From positions 12,065-76,064 of the forward strand of contig DALYJX010000007.1 in NCBI GenBank assembly GCA_031969655.1: DNA of 64,000 bases, in the 5' to 3' direction. Positions 26,864 through 35,074 of the stretch are shown here, piece by piece. Numbering within the stretch: the stretch's first letter is position 1; every line of letters starts with the position of its first letter. Made by a program: the position numbers and the translations under genes. This DNA is from Microseira sp003486305. Its GTDB lineage: Bacteria > Cyanobacteriota > Cyanobacteriia > Cyanobacteriales > Aerosakkonemataceae. The notes below the pieces were generated by a model. It had not been told where the DNA came from. It saw only the letters and a list, made by a program, of their open reading frames with translations, and did not search any database.

Positions 26864-27343
26864 CCTCCATTAGTAATAGGAACTGTTGACTTAAATGCAG
26901 ATGAATGTATGATTCAACCACCAAAAGGAAGATATCGACCAATAAAAAAATTATCGGCTTGGTTATAGAGATTAATCTTTTTTTGGGGCGATATTTCCCC
27001 GGAGGTATTGTTTAGGCATAACGGGTTTACCGTGCAAGTTTAATTAAAAACAAGCACAGAGGAAAAACCATTGGTTATGCGATTTCTTCAGTGCTTGCGA
27101 TCGCAGCAAGCACAAGCTCAAGGGCGTGGGGTAACGAGTTACGAATCGCGGATTGTTGGTTATCAGTCATCGGTGGCAATAAGCTTGCCTTTGACGGATC
27201 GCCGATGATAATTTACCTGTTTCCGCTCGATCTATTCTCGCTTAACCGATTGCCACTCCTTATAATATATAGCCCACGAAAGTACAAATTATATCACGAG
27301 GCGAGCCGAATTTTGTTTTTTTGATGAATCAATCTCAAAGCGA
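26864..27343. other. Intergenic region upstream of the invertase gene
   Basis: 480 bases. The part next to 26864 should carry the invertase promoter. An inverted pair CAAGCAC (27052-27058) and GTGCTTG (27092-27098), with a HIP1 site just after it, could form a hairpin. No coding region is supported. Confidence 0.45.
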
Positions 27344-27580
27344 TTACCAAGTTGGATCGATGAACAGATTAACGGTTAATTGTTCCCGTCCGGGTGGAAC
27401 TGCCGTAATACAAGCACGGATAGCCGTTCCATCTTCTAGTTCTACAACGCAGGCGTGACAAGACCCCATCAGACAACCCGTGGGAATGCATACCCCCGCA
27501 CGAAAAGCTACATCCAGTAGTGGCTCCCCCACTTCTGCCTCAACCGTGACATCATCAGGTAAAAAGCGAATTTTAGCCAT
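27344..27580 (-). CDS. 2Fe-2S ferredoxin
   Basis: A 78-residue plant-type ferredoxin-like electron carrier. Cysteines fall in GVCIPTGCLMGSCHACVV and RACITAV, giving a C-x4-C-x2-C...C ligand set, with one extra upstream cysteine. The start MAKIRFLPDDVTVEAE at 27580 is preferred because the upstream open frame is translated heptamer repeat (RLPITHYQLPITK). The spacing of the last cysteine (11 residues after the third) is shorter than in photosynthetic PetF, so it is a different ferredoxin subtype with an unknown partner. It lies downstream of cobQ on the same strand. Confidence 0.88.
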   Translation of the reverse strand: MAKIRFLPDDVTVEAEVGEPLLDVAFRAGVCIPTGCLMGSCHACVVELEDGTAIRACITAVPPGREQLTVNLFIDPTW

Positions 27581-27683
27581 TTTAGTTATTCTCTTGGTAA
27601 TTGGTAATTGGTAATGGGTAATTGGTAATCGATCAAACTCAAACTGCCCTGTGAGGACGCTATTACCCATTAGCGATTAGCCA

Positions 27684-29156
27684 TTAGCTATTGGGTAAAA
27701 TCGGCGTTAAATCGATGTAGGCTTCCACCTTATCTGCTAGGGCATCTAACATGGCTTCGCGCTGTTCGCGGTAATTGGAAATTCCTGTAGGTAAAGAATG
27801 AAGACCGCGTTGTTGGCGCAGGCGATTTAACCAGGCGCGTCGCCAGGGGCCATTATCAAAAATACCGTGGAGATAGGTACCCCAAACAAATTGACCGGAG
27901 TCAACTATACCTAAAGTCGGATCGTCGAATAAAGGTAGAGTGCCATCAGGTTCGATAATGCGGGTGCGACCTTGATGAATTTCATATCCGGTGACGGGTA
28001 ATCCAGTTTGGGGAAAGTTAGAGGTTACTTGGCGCTGACGTGCCACGCGCTGGGGCGTCATTACAGTTTTGGTGGGTAAGAATCCTAGACCTTCGCTGCG
28101 TCCTTCTTGACCTTCAATTCCTTCTGGGTCTGCTACCAATTTACCGAGCATTTGGAAGCCACCGCAGATGCCTAGAACGGTACCGCCTGCTGCCACATAG
28201 TCTTTGAGGGCATCTGCCATACCTGTTTGGTGCAGCACGATCAAATCGGCGATCGTGGTTTTGGAACCTGGGATAATTACAGCATCTGGATAGCCTAAAG
28301 ATTGTCTAGGGCTGACGTATTTCAGATTAACGCTGGGTTCTGCTTCCAGGGGGTCAAAATCGGTAAAGTTGGAAATTCTTGGGAGGCGGATGACGGCAAT
28401 GCTAACCTCGCCGGAGGAATTGCGATCGCGCCGTTCAAACAAATCCAGCGAATCTTCGGCGGGGAAGATTTGGTCAATCCAGGGAATAACCCCAATCACC
28501 GGGATGCCGGTGCGTTCTTCTAACCAGCGGATACCCGAATCTAGGAGACTTCTATGCCCGCGAAACTTATTAATAACGATACCTTTAATCAAGGCGCGTT
28601 CTTGGGGTTCCAACAATTCTAAAGTGCCGATGACGTGAGCGAACGCCCCGCCCCGGTCAATATCGACTACCAATATTGTCGGGGCATTGAGATGGCGCGC
28701 TACCCGCATATTGGTTAAATCGCGGTGTTTTAAGTTAACTTCTGCCGGACTCCCCGCCCCCTCGCAAACGATCAGGTCGAATTCTGTTCCCAACGCTTGC
28801 AGCGATTCGGTAATTGCCTGCCAGCCTACGTCAATATATTGTTCGTAGTATTCTAAGGCGCTGGCTCTGGTCACTGGTTTGCCCTTTATAATTACCAGGG
28901 AAGTCATATCGCCTTGGGGCTTGAGCAAAATCGGGTTCATTTCCACAGAAGGGGCGACACCAGATGCCCAAGCTTGCACCGCCTGAGCGTGACCAATTTC
29001 GCCCCCGCTGGCGGTGACGTAAGCATTGAGAGCCATATTTTGCCCTTTAAACGGGGCGACGCGCCAGCCACGGCGCACCAAAATGCGACAAATGGCAGTA
29101 GTCAGGAGCGATTTTCCAGCGTGGGAAGTAGTCCCCACGACCATAATTGCTTTCAT
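27684..29156 (-). CDS. cobQ: Cobyric acid synthase
   Basis: A 490-residue ATP- and glutamine-dependent amidase that converts adenosylcobyrinic a,c-diamide to cobyric acid by four amidations, in (pseudo)cobalamin synthesis. The N-terminal DTB-synthetase-like domain has GTTSHAGKSLLTTAICR and FKGQNMALNAYVT; VDIDRGGAFAHVIGTLELL and NKFRGHRSLLDSG follow. The C-terminal class I glutaminase has the nucleophile in GICGGFQMLG and the partner His in YLHGIFDN. The ATG at 29156 gives the canonical MKAIMVVGTTS. A ferredoxin gene follows after 103 bases of heptamer repeats. Confidence 0.95.
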   Translation of the reverse strand: MKAIMVVGTTSHAGKSLLTTAICRILVRRGWRVAPFKGQNMALNAYVTASGGEIGHAQAVQAWASGVAPSVEMNPILLKPQGDMTSLVIIKGKPVTRASALEYYEQYIDVGWQAITESLQALGTEFDLIVCEGAGSPAEVNLKHRDLTNMRVARHLNAPTILVVDIDRGGAFAHVIGTLELLEPQERALIKGIVINKFRGHRSLLDSGIRWLEERTGIPVIGVIPWIDQIFPAEDSLDLFERRDRNSSGEVSIAVIRLPRISNFTDFDPLEAEPSVNLKYVSPRQSLGYPDAVIIPGSKTTIADLIVLHQTGMADALKDYVAAGGTVLGICGGFQMLGKLVADPEGIEGQEGRSEGLGFLPTKTVMTPQRVARQRQVTSNFPQTGLPVTGYEIHQGRTRIIEPDGTLPLFDDPTLGIVDSGQFVWGTYLHGIFDNGPWRRAWLNRLRQQRGLHSLPTGISNYREQREAMLDALADKVEAYIDLTPILPNS

Positions 29157-29257
29157 AACAAATTCATTTGTAACGATCTTCAAAAAGCGAAGAGGGACAG
29201 GGACTGCTTGAGAATTAGCAATTACCCATTACCAATTACCCATTACCAATTACCGAT

Positions 29258-29665
29258 TCAGAATATTCGCAGCCAGCGACTTAAGGCATTGTAGATGCGA
29301 TCGCGCCAAGTTGGGGGCGGCACGATTTGCCCTTGCGCCTGCCATTGTTCTATTATCTGATGTCCCAGAGGCGTCAGGCGAAAACTATCTGTAAGTCCCT
29401 GCCCATCAACTTCTCGCCGCAACACGCCTACAGAGATCAGCCACATCAAAGCATTTTCAGCTGCCAACTCGGATAGGGGGTAGCGCGTGTATTGAAGATT
29501 AGTACCCGTCGTCGATGAGATTGTCCCCATATCCACACTTTGCTGCCGCATGGTCGCAAATAAAGGCATTTGAAACGGAGAACAGCGCAGCGCTCTAGTG
29601 GCGCGTTCTATGGTTTTTTTGGGATAAGTGAGGGATTTAGCGTCTTGCGGTTTAGTTAGAGTCAT
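29258..29665 (-). CDS. Conserved cyanobacterial protein with winged-helix-like C-terminus
   Basis: A 135-residue protein. The segments RATRALRCSPFQMPLF, YPLSELAAENALMWLISVGV and LRREVDGQGLTDSFRLTPLG are typical of a small cyanobacteria-only family that I recall as the Npun_F0494 family; the recall is moderately sure. The middle and C-terminal part resembles a winged-helix fold, but DNA binding is not shown. It lies about 100 bases upstream of cobQ on the same strand, with heptamer repeats between. Confidence 0.75.
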   Translation of the reverse strand: MTLTKPQDAKSLTYPKKTIERATRALRCSPFQMPLFATMRQQSVDMGTISSTTGTNLQYTRYPLSELAAENALMWLISVGVLRREVDGQGLTDSFRLTPLGHQIIEQWQAQGQIVPPPTWRDRIYNALSRWLRIF

Positions 29666-29830
29666 CAGCTTTGTTGTGCCCGTTTAGCCTGAATATTAAA
29701 GTTTCTTTGCTCTTATATTAAGCATTTTTTGCCGCTAGAGACAGTAACCAAATCTTCCCAGCAGCAGATGACAAACCAGAACTAGGGTAAAATGTAAAGA
29801 AATTGTAAAGCTAACAGGACAAGCTTAACT

Positions 29831-30268
29831 ATGGCTTTATCGGTTGGTACAACAGCACCGGCATTTACTGCCAAAGACACCGACGGCAACACCGTCTCCT
29901 TGTCTGATTTTGCCGGTAAAACCGTTGTTTTGTATTTCTATCCCAAGGACGATACCCCAGGCTGCACCAAACAAGCCCAAAGCTTCCGGGATTCTTACCC
30001 GGAATTTCAAGGTAAAGACATGGTGGTGTTGGGCGTTAGCATGGACGACGAAGCCTCCCACAAGAAATTTACCGAAAAGTACGGTTTACCTTTTCAGCTG
30101 GTAGCCGATACCGACGGTGCGATCGCCAAAGCCTACGATGTAGATGGCGGCGGCTATGCCAAGCGCGTCACCTTCATCATCGACGGTAGCGGCAAGATTG
30201 CTCACGTATTTGACACCGTTAAAACCGATACCCACGCTCAGGATGTTCTCGCAGCTGTGGGTGTTTAA
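29831..30268 (+). CDS. Peroxiredoxin Q/BCP, single-cysteine form
   Basis: A 145-residue thiol peroxidase that reduces hydrogen peroxide and organic peroxides. It has VGTTAPAFTAKDTDGNTVSL, the conserved LYFYPKDDTPGCTKQAQSF with the peroxidatic cysteine, GVSMDDEASHKKFTEKY and FIIDGSGKIAHVF. Most PrxQ have a resolving cysteine five residues after the first (GCTxEAC); here that position is Gln and no other cysteine is present, so it would need an external thiol. It is a monocistronic gene with a strong terminator at 30371. Confidence 0.93.
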   Translation: MALSVGTTAPAFTAKDTDGNTVSLSDFAGKTVVLYFYPKDDTPGCTKQAQSFRDSYPEFQGKDMVVLGVSMDDEASHKKFTEKYGLPFQLVADTDGAIAKAYDVDGGGYAKRVTFIIDGSGKIAHVFDTVKTDTHAQDVLAAVGV

Positions 30269-30300
30269 TTACAGCGGTTTTCAATTCTTTTGACCGCACC

Positions 30301-30363
30301 GTAGGGACACGGCATAGTTATAATTTATGGCTGACCACAAGGCTTTTCATGCCGTGTCCCTAC
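30301..30363. repeat. GTAGGGACACGGCAT hairpin repeat
   Basis: Fifteen-base perfect arms GTAGGGACACGGCAT (30301-30315) and ATGCCGTGTCCCTAC (30349-30363) around a 33-base loop. The same arms occur inside the TGATATCATGTC MITEs, here without those ends. It lies between convergent genes. Confidence 0.85.
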
Positions 30364-30370
30364 TCCCTTG

Positions 30371-30402
30371 ACGCGGGGATTGAAGATGTCCCCGCGTTTT
30401 TT
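30371..30402 (+). terminator. Rho-independent terminator after the peroxiredoxin gene
   Basis: Stem ACGCGGGGA (30371-30379) and TCCCCGCGT (30389-30397) with a 9-base loop and a T6 run. It ends just before the stop codon of the convergent gene at 30410. Confidence 0.85.
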
Positions 30403-30409
30403 GGGTTTA

Positions 30410-30799
30410 TCAATTTCCCGACTGGGTAGGTGCTGGTGTATTTGCCGGTGTGACAGGCGCTACTCCATTCGGTTGCTGAAGTCGTTGTTGTTGTTGTTTG
30501 CGAAATTCTGCTGCCGCTGCATCCAGGCTTTCCTCTTGCTCTTCACTAAATTCACCCAGACTGCGCGTAGGGCCGAGATTGGCTCTATGTATCATATTAA
30601 ACACGTCGAAAGGACCTTCACCGCCGTCTCCTTTGCCAGAAAAAGGATCGCGGTTACTTTCTGGGTTTTGCTGCCAGTCTTGCAGGGGTTGGGCATCGGT
30701 GAATTGTGCCGAGGTTGGTTGAGGGAATAGGGCTAGGGATGCGATCGCACTTCCCGCCAAACACCCCAGAGCTAACTTAGTAAAAACTTTTACATACAT
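30410..30799 (-). CDS. Small exported protein of unknown function
   Basis: A 129-residue protein with a clear signal peptide (MYVKVFTKLALGCLAGSAIA, cleavage after TSA). The mature part has QPLQDWQQNPESNRDPFSG, a Gly-rich turn GKGDGGEGPFDVFNMIHRAN, a Glu/Gln-rich helix (EEQEESLDAAAAEFRKQQQQ) and a Pro/Thr-rich tail. It resembles small periplasmic proteins common in filamentous cyanobacteria, but I cannot name a family. The ATG at 30799 is chosen because upstream sequence has no ribosome site and runs into the hairpin array. Confidence 0.72.
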   Translation of the reverse strand: MYVKVFTKLALGCLAGSAIASLALFPQPTSAQFTDAQPLQDWQQNPESNRDPFSGKGDGGEGPFDVFNMIHRANLGPTRSLGEFSEEQEESLDAAAAEFRKQQQQRLQQPNGVAPVTPANTPAPTQSGN

Positions 30800-30880
30800 G
30801 ATCGTTGACTCCTCACAAATAGAGAAGGTTATTGTTAAGCTTACATCCTGGACACGCCTTGAAATCAATTTCAAACTGTA

Positions 30881-31384
30881 GGGGCACGGCATTTTACCAT
30901 CTTTGGTATCAATCAAAATTTATCGACGCCGTGCCCCTACCGAGGGGCACGGCATTTCACAATCTTTGGTATCAATCAAAATTTATCGACGCCGTGCCCC
31001 TACCGAGGGGCACGGCATTTTACCATCTTTGGTATCAATCAAAATTTATCGACGCCGTGCCCCTACCGAGGGGCACGGCATTTTACCATCTTTGGTATCA
31101 ATCAAAATTTATCGACGCCGTGCCCCTACCGAGGGGCACGGCATTTTACCATCTTTGGTATCAATCAAAATTTATCAACGCCGTGCCCCTACCGAGGGGC
31201 ACGGCATTTCACCATCTTTGGTATCAATCAAAAGTTATCGACGCCGTGCCCCTACCGAGGGGCACGGCATTTCACAATCTTTGGTATCAATCAAAAGTTA
31301 TCGATGCCGTGCCCCTACCGAGGGGCACGGCATTTCACAATCTTTGGTATCAATCAAAAGTTATCGATGCCGTGCCCCTACCGA
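30881..31384. repeat. Eight-unit tandem array of 63-bp hairpin repeats
   Basis: Exactly eight consecutive 63-bp units. Each unit begins GGGGCACGGC and ends GCCGTGCCCCTACCGA, so each can form a hairpin with 10-base GC-rich arms around a loop that includes CTTTGGTATCAATCAAAA. Units differ at a few loop positions (TTACCATC, TCACAATC, TCACCATC; AATTTATC or AAGTTATC) and at the stem edge (GACGCC, AACGCC, GATGCC), with variants grouped toward the right end. Unit length is divisible by three and has no stop in two frames, giving spurious 190-residue open frames. There are no spacers, so it is not a CRISPR array. Confidence 0.97.
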
Positions 31385-31403
31385 ACGTCTCTGTTGTAGT
31401 AAT

Positions 31404-32294
31404 TTAAGCAAAAGAGCGACGCAACAAAGGCTGAATGCTCACCAAAGCCACCACATCCAGCACCAACAATATTAACAGCGCCCAGCCTAAAGAAACAGTA
31501 CCCCAAGGAGCCTGCATTACTACACTGCTAAATGCCCAACTGTTATGAAGATATACGTAACGAATCGGCTCAATTGCGTAACTCAGTGGATTGAGACTAG
31601 CAATTGTTTGCAACCAATTGGGCATAAAAGAAAGAGGAGCAAGCGCAGTACTGGCAAACAACAAAGGTAAGTTAGTCACAAAAATTACCGCCAGCAATTC
31701 AATGTGACCGGGAAGCGCAAAAGCCAAACCCAAACTTAAAGCAGTTACCCCTACAACCAGCAACAAAACAATCAGCGTTATCAAACCCAAACCAATAGGA
31801 TCTGGCAATCCCACACCAAGCATGGCACTCGCTGCGACGATTGCTGCCGTTTGAATTCCACTGAGGGTAACAATAAAAATAGCCGAAGCGAAAACAATAG
31901 AAAACCGCGACGCTAGAGGCGCAACCAACAAGCGATTGAGAAAGCCAAATTCCCGGTCAAACATCACCGGCAACCCAGCATTCAGCGCCCCGCTAAAAGC
32001 GGTAAAAACAATTATCCCAGCTATCAAAAATTGTCCGTAATCGACACTATTACCGAACATCCCTTTAGGAGCATTCTGAAACAGCGCCCCGAACAAGACT
32101 AACCAAATCAGAGGTTGAATCACCCCAGCAATTAAAGTTGAAGGTCGTCGCTGTAGTTGAATAAACAAGCGACGAGTTAAAGCCAAAGTTTCTTGCACCA
32201 ACTCCCCAAAAAAACTAGATGCAGCCAAATTAGATTGAGTCGCCGACTCTGGCTGCCAATTAATCTCAGATGGAGAAGAATTCGTAGTAGTCAT
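31404..32294 (-). CDS. ABC-2 type transporter permease (DrrB-like)
   Basis: A 296-residue inner-membrane permease with six predicted helices (IAGVIQPLIWLVLFGALFQ, FLIAGIIVFTAFSGALNAG, IVFASAIFIVTLSG, LITLIVLLLVVGVTALSLG, LAVIFVTNLPLLFASTAL, LGWALLILLVLDVVALVSI). The signatures PLIWLVLFG, VMFDREFGFLNRLLVAPL and SLNPLSYAIEPIRY place it with ABC-2 exporters of the daunorubicin-resistance or polysaccharide/lipid type. It pairs with the ATPase gene upstream (32462). The exported substrate is not known. Confidence 0.9.
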   Translation of the reverse strand: MTTTNSSPSEINWQPESATQSNLAASSFFGELVQETLALTRRLFIQLQRRPSTLIAGVIQPLIWLVLFGALFQNAPKGMFGNSVDYGQFLIAGIIVFTAFSGALNAGLPVMFDREFGFLNRLLVAPLASRFSIVFASAIFIVTLSGIQTAAIVAASAMLGVGLPDPIGLGLITLIVLLLVVGVTALSLGLAFALPGHIELLAVIFVTNLPLLFASTALAPLSFMPNWLQTIASLNPLSYAIEPIRYVYLHNSWAFSSVVMQAPWGTVSLGWALLILLVLDVVALVSIQPLLRRSFA

Positions 32295-32344
32295 CTTTCT
32301 TATCCTTCGCGTCCTTCGCGTCGATAGCGGTTCAAAATAGATCT

Positions 32345-32452
32345 CTCCAAAAACTCTTGTGGGGTGGGCGTCTCGCCCGCCTTAGACTTGATTAGCCCGC
32401 TTTTCTGGAGAGGTCTAAGAGATCTAGGGCAGGCAAGATGCCTACCCCACAA
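32345..32452. repeat. GTGGGGTGGGC hairpin repeat between the ABC genes
   Basis: The segment begins TTGTGGGGTGGGCGTCTCGC and ends GCAAGATGCCTACCCCACAA, with complementary arms at both ends and a second pair in the centre (TTAGACTT facing GTCTAA). It is an interspersed palindromic repeat in the 167-base gap of a two-gene operon. Confidence 0.65.
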
Positions 32453-32461
32453 TTGAGCAGG

Positions 32462-33481
32462 CTATCTCATATTTTGTTTCTTTTCAGCCTTTGGATCGCG
32501 AGTACCCACGGCGGCAAGTTCAGCATCCATTAGAGTTCTACCCGTTGCTGCCAGGTAGACATCATCTAAACTAGGGCGAGATTGAGCAATGCCGAAAGTA
32601 GGTAATCCAGCATCGCGGAGAGATTGCTGGATAGTTAAAAGCGCGTCGCTTTGAGGTTTTACGACTAAGTTTAGCGAGTTACCTTGGGCGGTGTTGAGGA
32701 TAACTTCTTGCACGAAAGGTAACGCTTGCAGCATTTCTTTGGCTTTTGCGGCTTCTTCCTCTGGGGTGAATTCGCGGATGCGGAGAGTGATGCGATCGCC
32801 TCCCACCCGATCCTTTAACTCAGAAGGCGTCCCAGAAGCAATAACCACGCCTTTGTCAATAATTGCCACCCGATTCGCCAAAGCGTCGATTTCCTCTAAA
32901 TAATGGCTCGTCATCAAAACGGTAATACCAGAATCCCGCAATTGACGCAAGACATTCCACATCACCACGCGGCTTTCGATATCTAACCCTACCGTCGGTT
33001 CGTCCAAAACCAGCACATCGGGTTTGTGCAACAATCCTGCGGCTAAATCTATCCTGCGGCGGATGCCACCGGAATAAGTACCCGTTTTTTTATCCGCCCA
33101 TTCTTCTAATCCCAGCAATTTCAGCATCGCGTTAATCCGGTCTTTCGCCACAGCGCCTTTAAGGTGGTAGAGTGCGGCTTGCAGTTGCAAAAGTTCTCGC
33201 CCGGTGAGTATTTTATCGATGGCGACTTCTTGGGCGACGTAACCGAGACGCTGACGCACTGCTTTCGGATTGGCGGTGACGGAGATACCGGAGACTTCGA
33301 GTTTGCCAGCATCTGGGGCGGCGAGGGTGCAGAGACAGCGGATAGTGGTAGTTTTACCAGCGCCGTTGGGGCCAAGCAAGCCGAAAATTTCCCCCGCTTC
33401 TACTTGGAAGGATACGTCTTTGACGGCTTCGACGTTGCCGTAGCGTTTTTGGAGTTTTTCGATTAATACGGCAGCAGCCAT
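32462..33481 (-). CDS. ABC transporter ATPase (DrrA-like)
   Basis: A 339-residue nucleotide-binding subunit. Walker A is GLLGPNGAGKTTTIRCL (about residues 35-51), Q-loop YVAQEVAIDKILTGREL, signature YSGGIRRRIDLAAGLL, Walker B DVLVLDEPTVGLD and the switch His in LMTSHYLEE. The C-terminal accessory domain ends with PSLDDVYLAATGR, the DrrA-family hallmark. The ATG at 33481 (MAAAVLIEKLQKRYG) is preferred over an upstream in-frame start. It lies upstream of its permease on the same strand. Confidence 0.94.
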   Translation of the reverse strand: MAAAVLIEKLQKRYGNVEAVKDVSFQVEAGEIFGLLGPNGAGKTTTIRCLCTLAAPDAGKLEVSGISVTANPKAVRQRLGYVAQEVAIDKILTGRELLQLQAALYHLKGAVAKDRINAMLKLLGLEEWADKKTGTYSGGIRRRIDLAAGLLHKPDVLVLDEPTVGLDIESRVVMWNVLRQLRDSGITVLMTSHYLEEIDALANRVAIIDKGVVIASGTPSELKDRVGGDRITLRIREFTPEEEAAKAKEMLQALPFVQEVILNTAQGNSLNLVVKPQSDALLTIQQSLRDAGLPTFGIAQSRPSLDDVYLAATGRTLMDAELAAVGTRDPKAEKKQNMR

Positions 33482-33564
33482 GATTTTGTTATGGTTGAGG
33501 TTGCGATACAAATCTATACAATCTTTTTCTCTATTGTAAGACGAGGCAGACAACCCAACCTAAT

Positions 33565-33695
33565 CCCCAGGTTGAAACCCGATCGCCCATCGCCCAGATG
33601 CCCCCAGGTTGAAACCCGATTGCCCAGATGCCCCCAGGTTGAAACCTGGGGCTATACAAACGAAGTCCGCCTGCGCGGACTGAATATAAGGTGCG
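33565..33695. repeat. CCCCAGGTTGAAACC repeat cluster
   Basis: The segment CCCCAGGTTGAAACC occurs three times; the last forms a hairpin CCCCAGGTTGAAACCTGGGG, followed by CTATACAAACGAAGTCCGCC. The two left copies are partial and alternate with GATCGCCCA/GATTGCCCA. Nested insertion or tandem duplication of one palindromic repeat explains it. Confidence 0.75.
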
Positions 33696-33794
33696 TGCTT
33701 GCCACTTCCTCTGCGCCCATAAAGGGCGTCAGGATAAGACTGCTCGATGGTTCGCTAGAATTGATTGAAGTTTATTTTGTCTGACATAGAAACA

Positions 33795-34016
33795 ATGCTA
33801 AATATTGAATATCTTACGAATAAAGATGGAGATGCGATCGCAGTAGTTATTCCGATTGACCTGTGGCGACAACTGCTACCTATACCTACTGAAGATGCAT
33901 CCTTGGAAGAACTTCAAGAAGCGGTCGAAGACTATTGCCTGAACAAAGCAATGGATGAAGCTGTTAATAGTCCCTTGTTAACTCGCTCGGAAGCCTTAGC
34001 TTATCTTGAGGAATAA
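33795..34016 (+). CDS. Probable antitoxin of a ParE/RelE pair
   Basis: A 73-residue acidic protein (MLNIEYLTNKDGDAIAVVIP, DLWRQLLP, EDASLEELQEAVEDYCLNKA, LLTRSEALAYLEE). The N-terminal strand-rich part and helical C-terminus fit prevent-host-death-like or cyanobacterial antitoxins that neutralise the toxin encoded next to it. The ATG at 33795 is preferred over one 30 bases upstream. The gap to the toxin gene is 5 bases. No DNA-binding motif is visible, so autoregulation is uncertain. Confidence 0.75.
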   Translation: MLNIEYLTNKDGDAIAVVIPIDLWRQLLPIPTEDASLEELQEAVEDYCLNKAMDEAVNSPLLTRSEALAYLEE

Positions 34017-34021
34017 TTATC

Positions 34022-34291
34022 TTGGAAGTTCAATACCGTCAGACTTTTTTAAAAGACCTGAAGCAACTCAAGAGTTCCACATCATACCAACGCATCTACG
34101 AACTTGCGTTTATAACTTTAGAAGCAATCAACAGCTTGGAGGAGATTCCTGATATTAAAGCCATGAAAGCTTACGCTGGTCGGTATCGCATCCGCATCGG
34201 CGATTACCGTATTGGAATAGAGGTTAACGGAGATGTTATAGAAGTGATGCGCGTTTTACACCGTCGGGAATTTTATCGTTATTTTACCTAA
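34022..34291 (+). CDS. Type II toxin of the RelE/ParE superfamily
   Basis: An 89-residue protein, apparently starting at TTG 34022 with GAGG just upstream. It has the family pattern YRQTFLKDLKQLKSS, LEEIPDIKAMKAYAGRYRIR, GDYRIGIEV and VMRVLHRREFYRYF; the basic surface residues in RYRIRIGDYRIG and the late HRREFYRYF are typical. Members act as ribosome-dependent mRNA endonucleases (RelE) or gyrase inhibitors (ParE); sequence alone does not decide. It forms a pair with the gene before it. Confidence 0.88.
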   Translation: MEVQYRQTFLKDLKQLKSSTSYQRIYELAFITLEAINSLEEIPDIKAMKAYAGRYRIRIGDYRIGIEVNGDVIEVMRVLHRREFYRYFT

Positions 34292-34613
34292 GTATTGGCA
34301 ATCAAGATTTGTAAAAGAGAAATGCGATCGCGTAGCGGCTCGGCTGAGCGCTCGCCGAAGTCGTGCCGTAGGCATATCGCTATCCATGCAATTATCTCCT
34401 CGCTTGGTATATGCTGCCTTGTGCGATCGCGATAGCGATGCGTAGCATTATCGCTCTTTCCCAAAGCCTTACCAAACGCCGATGAATGTTGGGTTTCGTC
34501 CCTCCCTCAACCCAACCTACGGGAGAAAGGCGATAATGCGACCCATCGCTATCGCGATCGCGCTATGGTATGATTAATAAATAAAAATTAATTTATAACA
34601 TGAGTGAGAGGAA
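34292..34613. other. Small dispersed repeats, no gene
   Basis: 322 bases rich in HIP1 sites and short palindromes, including GCGATCGCGTAGCGG, GTGCCGTAGGCATATCGC (34360-34380, like the 32-bp insertion at 40099), GCGATCGCGATAGCGATGCG and an ACCCATCGCTATCGCGATCG copy near 34540. No coding region is supported. Confidence 0.6.
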
Positions 34614-34994
34614 GTGATTCCAGAATTTGATGAAAATGGCAATTTACCACCAGGAGTTCATTTTTGCGAATGGGAGGAGTTTAAGGAGAGATTTAATACT
34701 AATCTTAGAAGACAGAGGATGATAAATGGGTTATAACTGGCAATATCTCAGTTAAAAGCAGCAGGTTGTAGGACTATTTATATTAATGGTAGTTTTGTTA
34801 CAATTGAACCAAACCCTAACGATTTTGATGCTTGTTACGATCGCGAAACTGTAGACATGGATAATTTGAGAGTTAATGCTCCTCGATTGTTCAATCATTA
34901 TGACCGGAATGCCCAAAAAGCAAAATATGAACTGAAGGAAAGTGCAAAAAAATTGCATGAACAAAGAATGAAAAAGGCAAGTAAAGCATCTTAA
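34614..34994 (+). pseudogene. DUF6932-like gene with in-frame stop and truncated C-terminus
   Basis: Starting at GTG 34614 with AGAGGAA upstream, the frame reads VIPEFDENGNLPPGVHFCEW, a helix, then a TAA at codon 41 (34734-34736), then LAISQLKAAGCRTIYINGSF, VTIEPNPNDFDACYDRETVD, and after LFNHYDRNAQKAKYEL a short lysine-rich end. The IPEFDENGNLPPG start and the GSFVT...PNDFD motif match the DUF6932 family, which has a nucleotidyltransferase-like core and is often in mobile or TA contexts. Intact members continue further, so this copy is stopped and shortened. Confidence 0.7.
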
Positions 34995-35074
34995 AAAGAT
35001 GTTTTTCAAAACAAAGTGATGAATAGGTGGGGGTTGTTGGCTGTGAATTAGATAGGGGGGCGATCGCTCAAAGC

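Noticed and set aside
27091..27324. 77-residue open frame upstream of the invertase gene
   Set aside because: No ribosome site or recognisable motif; sequence looks like non-coding AT-rich DNA.
27157..29257. Cobalamin riboswitch before cobQ
   Set aside because: The 100 bases before cobQ hold heptamer repeats only; no B12-box-like conserved core was seen.
30881..31384. CRISPR array
   Set aside because: Units are contiguous and nearly identical over their full 63 bases, with no unique spacers and no cas genes in the window.
30832..31475. Two overlapping open frames of about 190 residues with a 21-residue repeat
   Set aside because: Both are by-products of a 63-bp tandem hairpin array whose unit length is divisible by three; no ribosome site, and equally open in two frames.
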